A DNA stretch of 64,000 nt from an uncultured Bacteroidota bacterium (GCA_903837285.1 CAILUD010000001.1:1-64000), one strand, 5' to 3'; shown: positions 18,177-28,146, numbered from the stretch's first letter. The notes: generated from the letters alone by a model not told the origin. Program-made: numbers and translations.

Positions 18177-20936
18177 CTATTTTTTAGCTTTTGGAGCAAA
18201 TTTAATTGCAGCTTGTGCAGCAGCTAATCTTGCAATAGGAACTCTGAATGGAGAGCAACTTACATAAGATAATCCAGTTTTGTAACAGAATTCAACTGAT
18301 GCAGGGTCGCCACCTTGTTCGCCACAAATGCCAACTTTTAAATCTTTTCTTGTAGCACGACCTTTTGTTACGGCCATCTCAATTAATTGTCCAACGCCAT
18401 CCTGATCGATAGTCTGGAATGGATCAGCAGCTAATATTTTTTGGTCTAAATATTCATTCATAAAACCACCAATGTCATCGCGGCTAAAGCCAAATGTCAT
18501 CTGGGTTAAATCGTTTGTTCCAAATGAGAAGAACTGTGCAGTTTTTGCCATTTTATCTCCAAGTAAACAAGCGCGTGGAATTTCAATCATAGTACCATAT
18601 AAATAACTAATAGATTTTACTTTGAATTTTTTGCAAACTTCATCATAAATTCTATCAGCAATTTTCTTCGTAGAATCTAATTCAGCAACCTCAGAAGTAA
18701 CAGGAACCATAATTTCAGGTTTTGGATGTTTTCCTTCTTTTAGTAATTCTAAAGTTGATTCGAAAATTGCGCGGAACTGCATTTCAGAAACTTCAGGATA
18801 AGTAATGCTTAATCTAACACCACGATGTCCCATCATTGGGTTGTTTTCGTGTAAAGCTTCGCCACGTTTTACAATGTCGGCAACTTTAATTTTTAATTCT
18901 TTTGCAAGTTCAGCTTGTTTATCCGGACTTTGTGGAACGAATTCGTGTAAAGGTGGATCTAATAAGCGGAATGTTACAGGAAGATTATCCATTGCTAATA
19001 AAGTAGCTTTGATATCTTTCTTAACAAAAGGATATAATTCATTTAATGCTTTAACTCTTTCGGCTAAAGTATTACTTAAAATCATTTTGCGAAGCGCCAA
19101 CAAAGGTTTTTCAGAACCACCACCATAAAACATATGTTCTGTACGGAAAAGTCCGATTCCTTCTGCACCGTAATCGCGAGCAATTTTTGCATCTTCTGGT
19201 GTTTCAGCGTTTGTGCGAACTCCCATTGTACGGAATTTGTCAACAATAGCCATGAATTGTTTGAAACGTGGATTTTCTGTTGCATCCATTAATTTCAATG
19301 CAGTTTGATAAACATGACCTTTTGTTCCGTTTAATGTTACGAAATCGCCTTCTTTTAAAATAACTTTTGATCCCTCAACTTTTGCAGTCTTTGAAGCAGC
19401 ATCAACATGAAGTTTTCCTGCACCAACAATGCAACATTTTCCCCAACCACGTGCAACAAGTGCAGCGTGTGAAGTCATACCACCACGAGCAGTAAGAATA
19501 CCAACTGCAGCACGCATTCCTTCTACGTCTTCAGGATTTGTTTCTTCGCGAAGAAGAATTACTTTTTTGCCTTTACGTTCCCAAGCAACTGCATCTTCTG
19601 CAGTAAACACTAATTGTCCAACAGCAGCACCAGGACCAGCAGGTAATCCTTTTACAAGAACTTCAACTTTCTTTTCTTCTTTTGGATCACAAATAGGGTG
19701 GAGCAATTCATCTAATTGAGCAGGCTCAACGCGCATAACTGCAACTTTTTCAGTGATAAGTTTTTCTTTAAGCATGTCCATTGCCATGTTTAAAGCAGCT
19801 GTACCGGTACGTTTACCAGCACGACATTGAAGCATGTACAATTTTCCTTCCTGAATTGTGAACTCGATATCTAACATATCTGTAAAGTTCTTTTCAAGAA
19901 TAGCACGAATATTACAAAGTTCTTTATAGGTTTTTGGCATAGCTTCCTGCATACTGTGCAAGTGCTTGTTTTGCTCATTTTTTGTATCGTTATTTAAAGG
20001 ACTTGGAGTACGAATACCAGCAACAACGTCTTCGCCCTGTGCATTTACTAGCCATTCACCATAAAATAAATTTTCACCGGTTGCTGGGTTACGAGTAAAA
20101 GCAACACCGGTAGCTGATGAGTCGCCCATGTTTCCAAATACCATTGCCTGTACGTTTACAGCAGTACCCCATTCGTCTGGAATACCTTCAATACGGCGAT
20201 AAGAAACAGCTTTTTTACCGTTCCAACTTTTGAAAACAGCTTTAATACCACCAAACAATTGTTCTTTTGCGTCATCTGGGAAAGCAGTTCCAAGTTCTTT
20301 TTTTACTTTTTTCTTGAATTCTTCTGCAAGAATTTTTAAATCGTCAGCAGATAATTGAGTATCTTCTTTTACTTTTTTAGATTTTTTGTATGTGTCAAGC
20401 ATATCGTCTAATTGCTTGCGGATGTTCTTGTCTAGGCCTTCTGCTTTATCCATAACAACGTCTGCATACATCATAATTAAACGACGATATGAATCCCAAA
20501 CAAAACGAGGATTATTTGTCTTTTTTATTAAACCAGGAATAGTTGCTGTACATAATCCAACATTAAGCACAGTATCCATCATTCCAGGCATTGAGCTTCT
20601 TGCGCCAGAACGACATGATAATAATAATGGGTTTTTTGGATCGCCATATTTCATGCCCATTTCGGTTTCTGCTTTTTTCATTCCAGCCCAAACTTCATCA
20701 TAAAGTGATTTTGGAAGTTCACAATTATTTGCATAATAATCGGTACAACATTCTGTTGTTATCGACAGACCCGCTGGAACTGGAAGTCCAAGATTTACCA
20801 TCTCAGCAAGGTTAGCGCCTTTGCCACCTAAAAGGTTTTTCATGTCGGCTTTGCCTTCAGCTTTTTTGCCACCAAAGTAATAAACGTACTTTTTAGCTTG
20901 CTTTTTTGTTGTTGGTTTTGAATTTGTTTTTGCCAT
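18177..20936 (-). CDS. ppdK: Pyruvate, phosphate dikinase
   Basis: A 919-residue cytosolic enzyme that interconverts pyruvate + ATP + Pi and PEP + AMP + PPi. The N-terminal nucleotide-binding domain starts after a Lys-rich stretch with VYYFGGKKAEGKADMKNLLGG and GGKGANLAEMVNLGLPVPAG. The phosphohistidine swivel domain has TARGGMTSHAALVARGWGK near 480. The C-terminal PEP/pyruvate TIM barrel has GLFRTEHMF, MIEIPRACLLGDKMA, FSFGTNDLTQMTFGFSRDD and the catalytic-Cys region VGICGEQGGDPASVEF. The length fits PPDK and exceeds PEP synthase. The N-terminal 12 residues and the tail are basic and probably disordered. It is a single-gene unit between a shared terminator and xerD, with 155 bp of AT-rich leader in which I saw no good promoter match. 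Confidence 0.97.
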   Translation of the reverse strand: MAKTNSKPTTKKQAKKYVYYFGGKKAEGKADMKNLLGGKGANLAEMVNLGLPVPAGLSITTECCTDYYANNCELPKSLYDEVWAGMKKAETEMGMKYGDPKNPLLLSCRSGARSSMPGMMDTVLNVGLCTATIPGLIKKTNNPRFVWDSYRRLIMMYADVVMDKAEGLDKNIRKQLDDMLDTYKKSKKVKEDTQLSADDLKILAEEFKKKVKKELGTAFPDDAKEQLFGGIKAVFKSWNGKKAVSYRRIEGIPDEWGTAVNVQAMVFGNMGDSSATGVAFTRNPATGENLFYGEWLVNAQGEDVVAGIRTPSPLNNDTKNEQNKHLHSMQEAMPKTYKELCNIRAILEKNFTDMLDIEFTIQEGKLYMLQCRAGKRTGTAALNMAMDMLKEKLITEKVAVMRVEPAQLDELLHPICDPKEEKKVEVLVKGLPAGPGAAVGQLVFTAEDAVAWERKGKKVILLREETNPEDVEGMRAAVGILTARGGMTSHAALVARGWGKCCIVGAGKLHVDAASKTAKVEGSKVILKEGDFVTLNGTKGHVYQTALKLMDATENPRFKQFMAIVDKFRTMGVRTNAETPEDAKIARDYGAEGIGLFRTEHMFYGGGSEKPLLALRKMILSNTLAERVKALNELYPFVKKDIKATLLAMDNLPVTFRLLDPPLHEFVPQSPDKQAELAKELKIKVADIVKRGEALHENNPMMGHRGVRLSITYPEVSEMQFRAIFESTLELLKEGKHPKPEIMVPVTSEVAELDSTKKIADRIYDEVCKKFKVKSISYLYGTMIEIPRACLLGDKMAKTAQFFSFGTNDLTQMTFGFSRDDIGGFMNEYLDQKILAADPFQTIDQDGVGQLIEMAVTKGRATRKDLKVGICGEQGGDPASVEFCYKTGLSYVSCSPFRVPIARLAAAQAAIKFAPKAKK

Positions 20937-21091
20937 TTTATTTATAATTCAAGTGAATAATTCAATATTTAAATAACCTTTCAAAAGTGCGAATTTTTTT
21001 AAAAAATTCAATAAATATATTATAAAAACTTTTTATGTCACTAAACATATTTGAGGTTATAATAAGTTATCGGTCTAACAATATGCAGTAA

Positions 21092-21991
21092 TCATGCTCT
21101 CGGGTGAAATCTTAATATTGTATCTCGTAAATATGCACGATCTAAATGAGTATAAATTTCTGTTGTAATTATTGATTCATGTCCCAGCATTTCCTGAACT
21201 GCTCTTAAATCTGCTCCACCTTCTACTAAATGTGTTGCAAATGAATGCCGGAAAGTATGCGGACTTATATTTTTACTTAAATTAATTGCTTTTGCTAAAC
21301 CTTTTATAATTGTAAAAATCATTACTCGTGAAAGTTTTTTTCCTCTACGATTTAGAAACACAAAATTTTCGTGACCTTTTTGTATTTTTTGATGATTTCT
21401 GGTTTTTTCAAAATAATGTTTTATTTCATGAATTGCTTTTTTGCTTATAGGTACAAGCCTTTCTTTGTTTCCTTTTCCAATAACTTTGATAAAAAGCTCG
21501 TCAAAATACAAACTTGATATTTTTAATTCTACAAGTTCGGTAACTCGCAATCCACAACTGTACAATGTTTCGAGCATTGCTTTATTTCTGTGACCTTCAT
21601 TTGTGCTAAGATCAATCGCCCCTAGTAACTGATCAATTTCTTCAATATTTAAAAATATTGGGAGTTTTCTTCCTAATCTCGGAGCTTCTAGCAAAGCAGT
21701 TGGATCAATATCTAAATATTCACTTAAAATTAAAAATCTATAAAACGCTTTAATTCCAGAAATCATTCTAGCTTGTGATCTTGGGTGAATACCCATATCA
21801 TTTACCCATGCAATGAATTTTTCGAGCAAAAGTAAATCTACTTCATCTGGTAATATTGAAATTTTAGTGTAGTTTAGAAAATTATTGAATTGAATTATAT
21901 CATGCAAATAAGCATCAATAGAATTTTTAGAAAGCGACTTTTCGAGCTTTAAATATGATTTAAATTCTTTTATTGTAATTTCCCAATTCAC
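21092..21991 (-). CDS. xerD: Tyrosine recombinase XerD
   Basis: A 299-residue site-specific recombinase that resolves chromosome dimers at dif together with XerC. The N-terminal SAM-like core-binding domain spans ~1-90 (FKSYLKLEKSLSKNSIDAYLHD). The catalytic domain has the first Arg in LYSCGLRVTELVELK near 150, a Lys in the beta-hairpin (VIGKGNKERLVPI), HTFRHSFATHLVEGGADLRA, LGHESIITTEIYTHLD with the His and the nucleophile Tyr. Length and the GADLRAVQEMLGHESI motif favour XerD over a mobile-element integrase; no attachment-site repeats or phage genes are nearby. It is divergent from aroQ, with 72 bp between. Confidence 0.95.
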   Translation of the reverse strand: MNWEITIKEFKSYLKLEKSLSKNSIDAYLHDIIQFNNFLNYTKISILPDEVDLLLLEKFIAWVNDMGIHPRSQARMISGIKAFYRFLILSEYLDIDPTALLEAPRLGRKLPIFLNIEEIDQLLGAIDLSTNEGHRNKAMLETLYSCGLRVTELVELKISSLYFDELFIKVIGKGNKERLVPISKKAIHEIKHYFEKTRNHQKIQKGHENFVFLNRRGKKLSRVMIFTIIKGLAKAINLSKNISPHTFRHSFATHLVEGGADLRAVQEMLGHESIITTEIYTHLDRAYLRDTILRFHPRA

Positions 21992-22063
21992 AACTTTAAC
22001 TTTTGAAATATAATTATGCGAATTTCAGAAAAATTCACGTAATTTGACTAAACAATTACAAAA

Positions 22064-22477
22064 ATGAAAATTGCAGTTATTAACGGTCCTAATTTAAATT
22101 TGTTAGGCAGAAGAGAACCTGAAATTTACGGTAAAAAATCATTTGACGATTTTTCTTTAGAACTAGTGAAAATGTTTCCTGAAGTTCAGTTTAGCTTTTT
22201 TCAGTCGAATGTTGAGGGTATTTTAATTAACACCATTCAGAATGAAGGATATTTAGTTGATGGAATAATTTTAAATGTTGGTGGATATTCACATACTTCA
22301 ATAGCAATAGCTGATGCAGTTTCTGCAATTTCTTGTCCGGTTATTGAAGTGCATTTATCTAATATTTTTGCACGCGAAAGTTATCGCCATTTTTCAATTG
22401 TAGGAAGCAAATGCAAAGGATCAATATCCGGATTTGGCCTGAATTCCTATGTTTTAGCAGTTAAAGCTTTACTCTGA
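22064..22477 (+). CDS. aroQ: 3-dehydroquinate dehydratase, type II
   Basis: A 137-residue enzyme of the shikimate pathway that removes water from 3-dehydroquinate; type II enzymes are dodecamers unrelated to type I AroD. Motifs: INGPNLNLLGRREPEIYG at the N-terminus with the Arg and catalytic Tyr of the lid loop, the substrate-binding NVGGYSHTSIAIADA with the catalytic His, and VIEVHLSNIFARESYRHFS. The usual NPGAYTHTS is NVGGYSHTS here, a mild variation. The length is slightly short of the usual ~145 because the C-terminal helix is trimmed. It converges on a lipoprotein gene only 7 bp away. Confidence 0.96.
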   Translation: MKIAVINGPNLNLLGRREPEIYGKKSFDDFSLELVKMFPEVQFSFFQSNVEGILINTIQNEGYLVDGIILNVGGYSHTSIAIADAVSAISCPVIEVHLSNIFARESYRHFSIVGSKCKGSISGFGLNSYVLAVKALL

Positions 22478-22484
22478 TTTTTTT

Positions 22485-23039
22485 CTAGAAAGCTGATACG
22501 CGATACCTTTTTAGTTCATAGTCAATGGTTCTTATACCATTTACAACTTTATAGCATTTAATCCGTCCGATATTTTTAGCATAAGCAGAAAATACAGACA
22601 TTGTGTCGTTAAAATAATAATATACCAAAGCATTAAAATACATTGTAGTATCAGCAATTACTGTATCCATAAATAAGGTAGGAAGAGTTGGTGGAACAGT
22701 AAAAACTGCTGGAGTTAAGCCGTCATAAATGCTTGCATTTTCTACACAGGTTGTTCCAGAATGAAATAATTTACCCGCTGTTACATTGGTGAATTGTAGG
22801 TCATACTCAAACCGGTATTTATCGCAATTGTTATCAGGCTTTGTAGCTTCTCTTGTTATACTTCTTAAGATTATACTGTCGTTAGAGTTTGTAATTTGAT
22901 TTTTATAAACCCACGAACTTCCTTCCTGGAATAAAAAATAGCCTTTATATTCTTCGGGAATATCTTTGTAATTATCAGCTTTTTTGCAACTTGCAATGGA
23001 AATAGCAATTAAGAATATAAGTGTAATTTTAAGTTTCAT
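22485..23039 (-). CDS. Lipoprotein, unknown function
   Basis: A 184-residue protein with an N-terminal lipobox (MKLKITLIFLIAISIASC, Cys at 18) followed by KK. The mature part is beta-rich (EGSSWVYKNQITNSNDSIILRSI, FEYDLQFTN) and contains two further Cys that could form a disulfide. The phrase 'fqeGssWvYkn' near the N-terminus is common to many small Bacteroidota lipoproteins, but I know no function. It is downstream of the HupE-like gene by 80 bp on the same strand and may share its transcript. Confidence 0.8.
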   Translation of the reverse strand: MKLKITLIFLIAISIASCKKADNYKDIPEEYKGYFLFQEGSSWVYKNQITNSNDSIILRSITREATKPDNNCDKYRFEYDLQFTNVTAGKLFHSGTTCVENASIYDGLTPAVFTVPPTLPTLFMDTVIADTTMYFNALVYYYFNDTMSVFSAYAKNIGRIKCYKVVNGIRTIDYELKRYRVSAF

Positions 23040-23119
23040 ATAAAATTAGAATAATTTGTAAATTTAAAAAGAACCTGTTAATTTACAATTTTTAAGTAGA
23101 ATTTTATCTAATAATAAAC

Positions 23120-23704
23120 TTACCAAGGAAATCTGTCTATCATAAGGGTTAGTGAAACTCCTAAACCTGCTCCCGAAAAAATAAAAACCCAGTCGCGACG
23201 GGCAACTTTAAACCATGAAGTAATAATGTAACTTATAAATAGAATAATACTAACAATTAGAATTTGCCCAATTTCAATACCTACATTAAAAGATAATAGT
23301 GGCATTAAAATATTGTTTTCGCTTCCTAAAAGAGTTTGCAAATAATTTGAAAAACCCATTCCGTGAATTAATCCAAAAATTATAGCAGTAAAATATTTTA
23401 CCCAGTGTGTTCTTAAGTTTACTCCGTCTTGCTTCGAAAACAAATTCCAAAATGCAGTAATAAAAACTGTTAATGGAATTAAAAATTCAACTAAATTAAT
23501 CGGAATTGAAAATATTTTAAATGTAGAAAGGATTAAAGATGTGGTGTGCCCAATAGTAAAAGCCGTTATAAGTATTAAAATTTGCTTCCATTGCTTTACA
23601 AGATAAACAGCACAAAGGCATGTGATAAATAAAATATGATCATAACTTCTTAAATCGTCAATATGTTGAATTCCAAGATTTAAATAAAGCTGAAAGATGC
23701 TCAT
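23120..23704 (-). CDS. HupE/UreJ-like integral membrane protein
   Basis: A 194-residue protein with about six membrane segments. The motif YLNLGIQHIDDLRSYDHILFI at the N-terminus, AFTIGHTTSLIL, and IIFGLIHGMGFSNYL match the second HupE/UreJ family (acidic/His-rich loops in the membrane), whose characterised relatives HupE and UreJ are linked to nickel or metal uptake. There are no hydrogenase or urease genes in the window, so the metal and role here are open. It is divergent from the DUF6702 protein gene, an arrangement I recall from other Bacteroidota, which suggests a functional link. Confidence 0.82.
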   Translation of the reverse strand: MSIFQLYLNLGIQHIDDLRSYDHILFITCLCAVYLVKQWKQILILITAFTIGHTTSLILSTFKIFSIPINLVEFLIPLTVFITAFWNLFSKQDGVNLRTHWVKYFTAIIFGLIHGMGFSNYLQTLLGSENNILMPLLSFNVGIEIGQILIVSIILFISYIITSWFKVARRDWVFIFSGAGLGVSLTLMIDRFPW

Positions 23705-23725
23705 TTTTAACGCTTTTTAATTTAT

Positions 23726-23733
23726 CAAAAATA
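23726..23733 (-). promoter_or_regulatory. Candidate -7 element for the HupE/UreJ-like gene
   Basis: TATTTTTG on the minus strand fits TAnnTTTG and lies about 22 bp before the ATG at 23704. No TTTG -33 element is visible at the right distance, so the call is weak. Confidence 0.35.
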
Positions 23734-23767
23734 GAAAAATGTTGTAACTTTATTGATTATTTAATTT

Positions 23768-24274
23768 ATGCTTAAAAGAAGTCTTTATATTGTGGTAATT
23801 GCTTTTATTTTAATGGGTAATGCTATGCACCCCGTTCATGTTACTGTTACAAATATTGACTTTAATTCTAAACAAAAAGCATTTGATATTTCGACTAAAC
23901 TTTTTTTAGATGATTTTCAGAGCGTAATTTTAAAAAATTCTAAAGTTGATTTAAACCTTGGAAAACCAAATGTATTATTAAATGCTGATGAATATATTAA
24001 GGATTACATAAGTGATAACATAAGAATTACAATTAATAAAAATAAGTTATCTTCTAAAAAACTAATATTTATAAGAAAAGAAATATCTGAAGGAGCTATT
24101 TGGCTTTATTATTCTTATCAACTTTCTGGAAAAATTGAATCAATTGAGGTTGAAAATAATCTTTTAAATGACTATTATTCTGATATGACTAATTTAGTGA
24201 TTATAAAATATAATGAACTAGAAAGCGGTTATTCTTTAAATAAAAACAATACAACTATAAAAATCTCATCCTAA
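23768..24274 (+). CDS. DUF6702 family secreted protein
   Basis: A 168-residue protein with an N-terminal hydrophobic signal (MLKRSLYIVVIAFILMGNAMHP). The mature start HPVHVTVTNIDFNSKQKAFDIS with the later LFLDDFQSVI is characteristic of DUF6702, a secreted Bacteroidota family of unknown function found next to HupE/UreJ-like and M1 peptidase genes. No catalytic motif is visible. The stop is 2 bp before the ATG of the following CHU_C protein, so the two are one operon. Confidence 0.8.
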   Translation: MLKRSLYIVVIAFILMGNAMHPVHVTVTNIDFNSKQKAFDISTKLFLDDFQSVILKNSKVDLNLGKPNVLLNADEYIKDYISDNIRITINKNKLSSKKLIFIRKEISEGAIWLYYSYQLSGKIESIEVENNLLNDYYSDMTNLVIIKYNELESGYSLNKNNTTIKISS

Positions 24275-24276
24275 TT

Positions 24277-26889
24277 ATGAAATATTGTTTATTGTTAATA
24301 ATTATTATTTTATCTATTGTTAATGCGTTTGCAACACATAATAGGGCAGGTGAGATACGTTATAGACATATTTCTGGTTATACTTATGAGATTACAATGG
24401 TAACTTATACATATGCACCTTCAAGCGCAGATAGGCCTGACTTAAAGGTAGGTTGGGGTGATGGAAATTCTACTATTGTTTATCGCATTTCACAAATTGT
24501 TTTATCTGATGATTATTTAAAAAATACTTATCAAGGTTCACATACATATCCAGGACCAGGTGTTTACGTGATTTCAATGGAAGACCAGAATAGGAATTTG
24601 GGCGTAGAAAATATTCCTAATTCTGTTGAGGTACCTTTTGCAATTAGAACTATTTTAAATATAAATTCAGCAGTTGGTAGTAATTCTACTCCAGTATTAA
24701 CATATCCTCCTATTGATAAGGCAAAACTTTATTCTGTTTTTGTGCATAATCCTGGTGCCTGGGATCCTGATGGCGATAGCATTTCATATAAATTAACGGT
24801 TTGTTTGGGAGATAGCGCTCAACCAATACCTGGCTATTCAATTCCATATGCAAGTACTCAGTTGATTGTAAATCCAATTACAGGTGATTTAATATGGGAT
24901 TCGCCACAACAAACAGGTATTTATAATGTTGCAATGTTAATTGAAGAATGGAGATTAAATAAAATAACAAACACATATATAAAAATAGGTGAAATTTTAA
25001 GAGATATTCAGATTGAGGTTGTTCAATCATATAATATTCCACCTTTACTTTCTCCTTTAAAAGATTTATGTGTTGAAGCAAATACATTAATTAATTTCCC
25101 CGTATCTGCAACAGATATAAATAACGATAGAATTACACTTAACGCATATGGTGGTCCTTTTCAGGTTTCCAATAGTCCGGCCAATTTTGATACTGTATAT
25201 GGATATGGTAGTGTTACTAATAATTTTATATGGCAAACAAATTGCACGCATGTAAAAAAATTCCCTTATTTAGTTGTTTTCAGAGCAAAAGATAATTATT
25301 CTGATTTGAATTTAGTAGGACAACAAAAAGTTTATATACGAATAATAAGTCCTGCTCCACATAATTTAACTTTAATTCCAACAACAAATTCTATAATGTT
25401 AAACTGGTGGCATAGTCCGTGCACTCAAGCTATTCGTTATGATATTTATAGGAGAAATGGTCCTTCGGGATGGAATCCTGATTCTTGCGAAACAGGAGTT
25501 CCTGATTCGCTTTTTGTGAAAATTGGAAGTACTTATAGTGTTAATGATACAACTTTTTTAGATAATAACGATGGAATTGGTTTACCCATGGGTTATGAAT
25601 ATTGTTATAGAGTTGTTGCTGTTTTTTCTGACGAAGCCGAGAGTTATGCGTCAAATGAAGCATGTACAGAATTAGTTAAAGGAATACCTGTAATAACCCA
25701 TGTTAGTATTAATAAAACAGATATTAATAATGGAAAAGTATATGTTGAATGGTCAAAGCCAACAGAATTTGATACAATTGCAGCCCCAGGACCTTATAAG
25801 TATTTAATTTATCGTTCTCCTGATTATTGGGGACAATCATTACAGCTTATTGATTCGTTAATGGATATTAATGATACTATTTACAACGATTCTTTAATTA
25901 ACACTGAAGCAACTTCGTTTTCATATAAAGTAGAGTTCTATAACAATACTCCAGGAAATACTTTTTTAATAGGTACTCCAAATGTAGCTTCATCGCCATT
26001 TATTAATGTTATTCCTGATGATAACAGTGTGCAAATTAATATAAATAAAAATGTGCCATGGCTAAATTTGCGATATGATATTTATAGATTGAATCAAATT
26101 ACGTTAATGTTCGATTCTGTTGGCAATACGCCATCTTTGCAATTTATTGATTCCGATCTTGTAAATGGTACTAACTATTGTTATAAAGTTAAAACTATTG
26201 GCGATTATTTAACAGGAAATTTTGTTTCACCAATTATTAATTATTCTCAGGAAATTTGTGCAACTCCAATAGATACTACTCCACCTTGTTCTCCCATTTT
26301 GAGTATACATTCAAATTGTAGTTTATATGTTAATAATTTAATTTGGAATAATCCTAATAATGAGTGTGCAGACGATGTTATTGGTTATAGAATTTATTTT
26401 TCACCTACTTTAACCGGTAATATGATTTTAATTGCCACAAAAAATAATGCAAATGATACAACTTTTGAAGATAATAGAATAGATTCATTATCTCTAGCAG
26501 GATGTTATGTCGTTGCAGCTGTAGATTCTTTTTATAACGAAAGCAGATCGAGAGTTAGAATCTGTATTGATGAATGTACTTATTACGAATTGCCTAATAT
26601 TTTTACTCCAGATGAAAATGGACAAAATGACCTTTTTATTCCTGGTCCATATAAATTTGTGGATAGAGTTGATATGAAAATTTTTAATCGCTGGGGTAAA
26701 TTAGTTTTTCAAACAGATAATCCCGATATAAAGTGGGATGGTAGAGATGTTGATACAAAAAAAATCGTATCAACAGGAGTTTATTATTATATATGTGATG
26801 TTTACGAAAGAAGACTTTCAGGAATTGAACTTAGAAGTCTTGCTGGTTTTATTCATGTTACATATTCAAAAAAATCCAACAACGAATAA
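24277..26889 (+). CDS. Surface protein with FN3-like domains and CHU_C T9SS sorting domain
   Basis: An 870-residue exported protein. The signal peptide is short (MKYCLLLIIIILSIVNAFA). The N-terminal ~250 residues begin THNRAGEIRYRHISGYTYEITM, a head domain that recurs in Bacteroidota surface proteins, with an acidic DPDGDSISYKLTV cadherin/Ig-like motif near 165. FN3-like domains fill ~360-720 (repeated YDIYR/YCYKV steps). The CHU_C sorting domain is at ~770-870 (PNIFTPDENGQNDLFIPG, MKIFNRWGKLVFQT, KWDGRD, VSTGVYYYICDV). Expected to be attached to the surface by T9SS. The stop codon TAA overlaps the ATG of the next gene by one base (26889), so translation is coupled. Confidence 0.9.
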   Translation: MKYCLLLIIIILSIVNAFATHNRAGEIRYRHISGYTYEITMVTYTYAPSSADRPDLKVGWGDGNSTIVYRISQIVLSDDYLKNTYQGSHTYPGPGVYVISMEDQNRNLGVENIPNSVEVPFAIRTILNINSAVGSNSTPVLTYPPIDKAKLYSVFVHNPGAWDPDGDSISYKLTVCLGDSAQPIPGYSIPYASTQLIVNPITGDLIWDSPQQTGIYNVAMLIEEWRLNKITNTYIKIGEILRDIQIEVVQSYNIPPLLSPLKDLCVEANTLINFPVSATDINNDRITLNAYGGPFQVSNSPANFDTVYGYGSVTNNFIWQTNCTHVKKFPYLVVFRAKDNYSDLNLVGQQKVYIRIISPAPHNLTLIPTTNSIMLNWWHSPCTQAIRYDIYRRNGPSGWNPDSCETGVPDSLFVKIGSTYSVNDTTFLDNNDGIGLPMGYEYCYRVVAVFSDEAESYASNEACTELVKGIPVITHVSINKTDINNGKVYVEWSKPTEFDTIAAPGPYKYLIYRSPDYWGQSLQLIDSLMDINDTIYNDSLINTEATSFSYKVEFYNNTPGNTFLIGTPNVASSPFINVIPDDNSVQININKNVPWLNLRYDIYRLNQITLMFDSVGNTPSLQFIDSDLVNGTNYCYKVKTIGDYLTGNFVSPIINYSQEICATPIDTTPPCSPILSIHSNCSLYVNNLIWNNPNNECADDVIGYRIYFSPTLTGNMILIATKNNANDTTFEDNRIDSLSLAGCYVVAAVDSFYNESRSRVRICIDECTYYELPNIFTPDENGQNDLFIPGPYKFVDRVDMKIFNRWGKLVFQTDNPDIKWDGRDVDTKKIVSTGVYYYICDVYERRLSGIELRSLAGFIHVTYSKKSNNE

Positions 26890-28094
26890 TGAAAAAGATT
26901 TTGTTGTTTATTCTGATTTTTAATCTCTCTTATACTTTTGCTCAAAGTGATTTTGATTTGTTTGTAGAATCTAAAATATTTGAGGATAAAGGAAAAATTG
27001 ATACTTCTATTTATCTTATTTCTCATGCAATATCTATTAGTCCGGAGCAGATTTATTTACTACATCGTGGACAACTATATTTTAAATCAAAAAAATATAA
27101 TGAAGCTTTAAATGATTTTATTCTTTTAAAAGATAGCAATAATAATGAAATTGATTATAAAATTGCATGTTGTTATGCTGCTTTGGATAATTTTGACGAA
27201 ACAGATATTTGGTTAAGAAAATATTTGAATCTAAATAATAAACTGCCATCAAATGTAATTAAATCAGAAGCAATTTTTTCGAAATTTAAAACAACAACTC
27301 AGTGGACTGAAATATGGAATAAAAACTGGTATTCTAATTACGAGAATTATATTTCTGAAATGTGTTATTTGTATTCTAAAGGATTATATTCTGAAATTTT
27401 TGATGTTGTAGATAGTGCGCTCAAATATTTTCCAGAAAAAGATGAGCTATGGCTATGGAGAGCTAAAGCATTTAAATTTGGAAATAATCCAAAAGAAGAA
27501 ATGATAAGTTTAGATAAAGCTTTAAAAATAAATTCAACAAGGGTAGATATTCTTTTAATTAGAGCAAATTTATTAAGAAAAGATGGGAAGAGTAAAAAAG
27601 CAATTGTTGATTATTCTTCGGCTTTAGAAATTCAACCTTGGAATGTAAAATTATTTAAAGAGAGAGGAATTTCTAAGATTGAATCTTACGACTACAATGG
27701 AGCAATAGTTGATTTTTTAAAATATTTCTCTTATGATATAAATGATGGCTCAGCTTTATACTATGCCGGACATGCTGCTTTCTTAAAGGGAGATTACAAA
27801 AAAGCGATAGAGCTATTTACAAATGCAATAAAACTTGAATCAAATTTAGTTGAATGTTATTTTGAGCGTGGACGTTGTTATTTAGATTTACTTAATTATG
27901 AAACTGCTTTTACCGATTTCTGCATGGCTATTGATCTTAAACCAAATAATGGAGAAATTTTTTGTTTTCGTGGATTATCATATTTTGGATTGAAAAATAA
28001 ATTAGGTGCATGCCATGACTGGCAAAAAGCAAAAACACTTGAATATCCTAAAGCAGAAGAATATTTACTTAGATTTTGCAGCGATTTAAAATAA
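26889..28094 (+). CDS. Secreted TPR-repeat protein
   Basis: A 401-residue protein with a signal peptide (MKKILLFILIFNLSYTFAQ) and about eight TPR units covering most of the chain: for example SPEQIYLLHRGQLYFKSKKY near 55, LWLWRAKAFKFGNNPKEE near 190, and GSALYYAGHAAFLKGDYKKA plus ECYFERGRCYLDLLNYETA near 300-345. TPRs act as protein-binding scaffolds; the probable place is the periplasm. It follows the CHU_C protein with a one-base overlap and may help its export or assembly. The partner cannot be read from the sequence. Confidence 0.85.
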   Translation: MKKILLFILIFNLSYTFAQSDFDLFVESKIFEDKGKIDTSIYLISHAISISPEQIYLLHRGQLYFKSKKYNEALNDFILLKDSNNNEIDYKIACCYAALDNFDETDIWLRKYLNLNNKLPSNVIKSEAIFSKFKTTTQWTEIWNKNWYSNYENYISEMCYLYSKGLYSEIFDVVDSALKYFPEKDELWLWRAKAFKFGNNPKEEMISLDKALKINSTRVDILLIRANLLRKDGKSKKAIVDYSSALEIQPWNVKLFKERGISKIESYDYNGAIVDFLKYFSYDINDGSALYYAGHAAFLKGDYKKAIELFTNAIKLESNLVECYFERGRCYLDLLNYETAFTDFCMAIDLKPNNGEIFCFRGLSYFGLKNKLGACHDWQKAKTLEYPKAEEYLLRFCSDLK

Positions 28095-28138
28095 TTATTT
28101 AGCAAGTATTTATACTGTATTAATAATAACTCTTTATT

Positions 28139-28146
28139 TATATTTG
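28139..28146 (+). promoter_or_regulatory. Candidate -7 element before the SPOR-like gene
   Basis: TATATTTG matches TAnnTTTG, 30 bp before the ATG at 28177. No convincing -33 TTTG at the expected distance. Confidence 0.35.

Noticed and set aside
21092-21991. Integrase of a mobile element
   Set aside because: Sequence motifs and length fit chromosomal XerD, and no att-like repeats, tRNA or phage genes are near.
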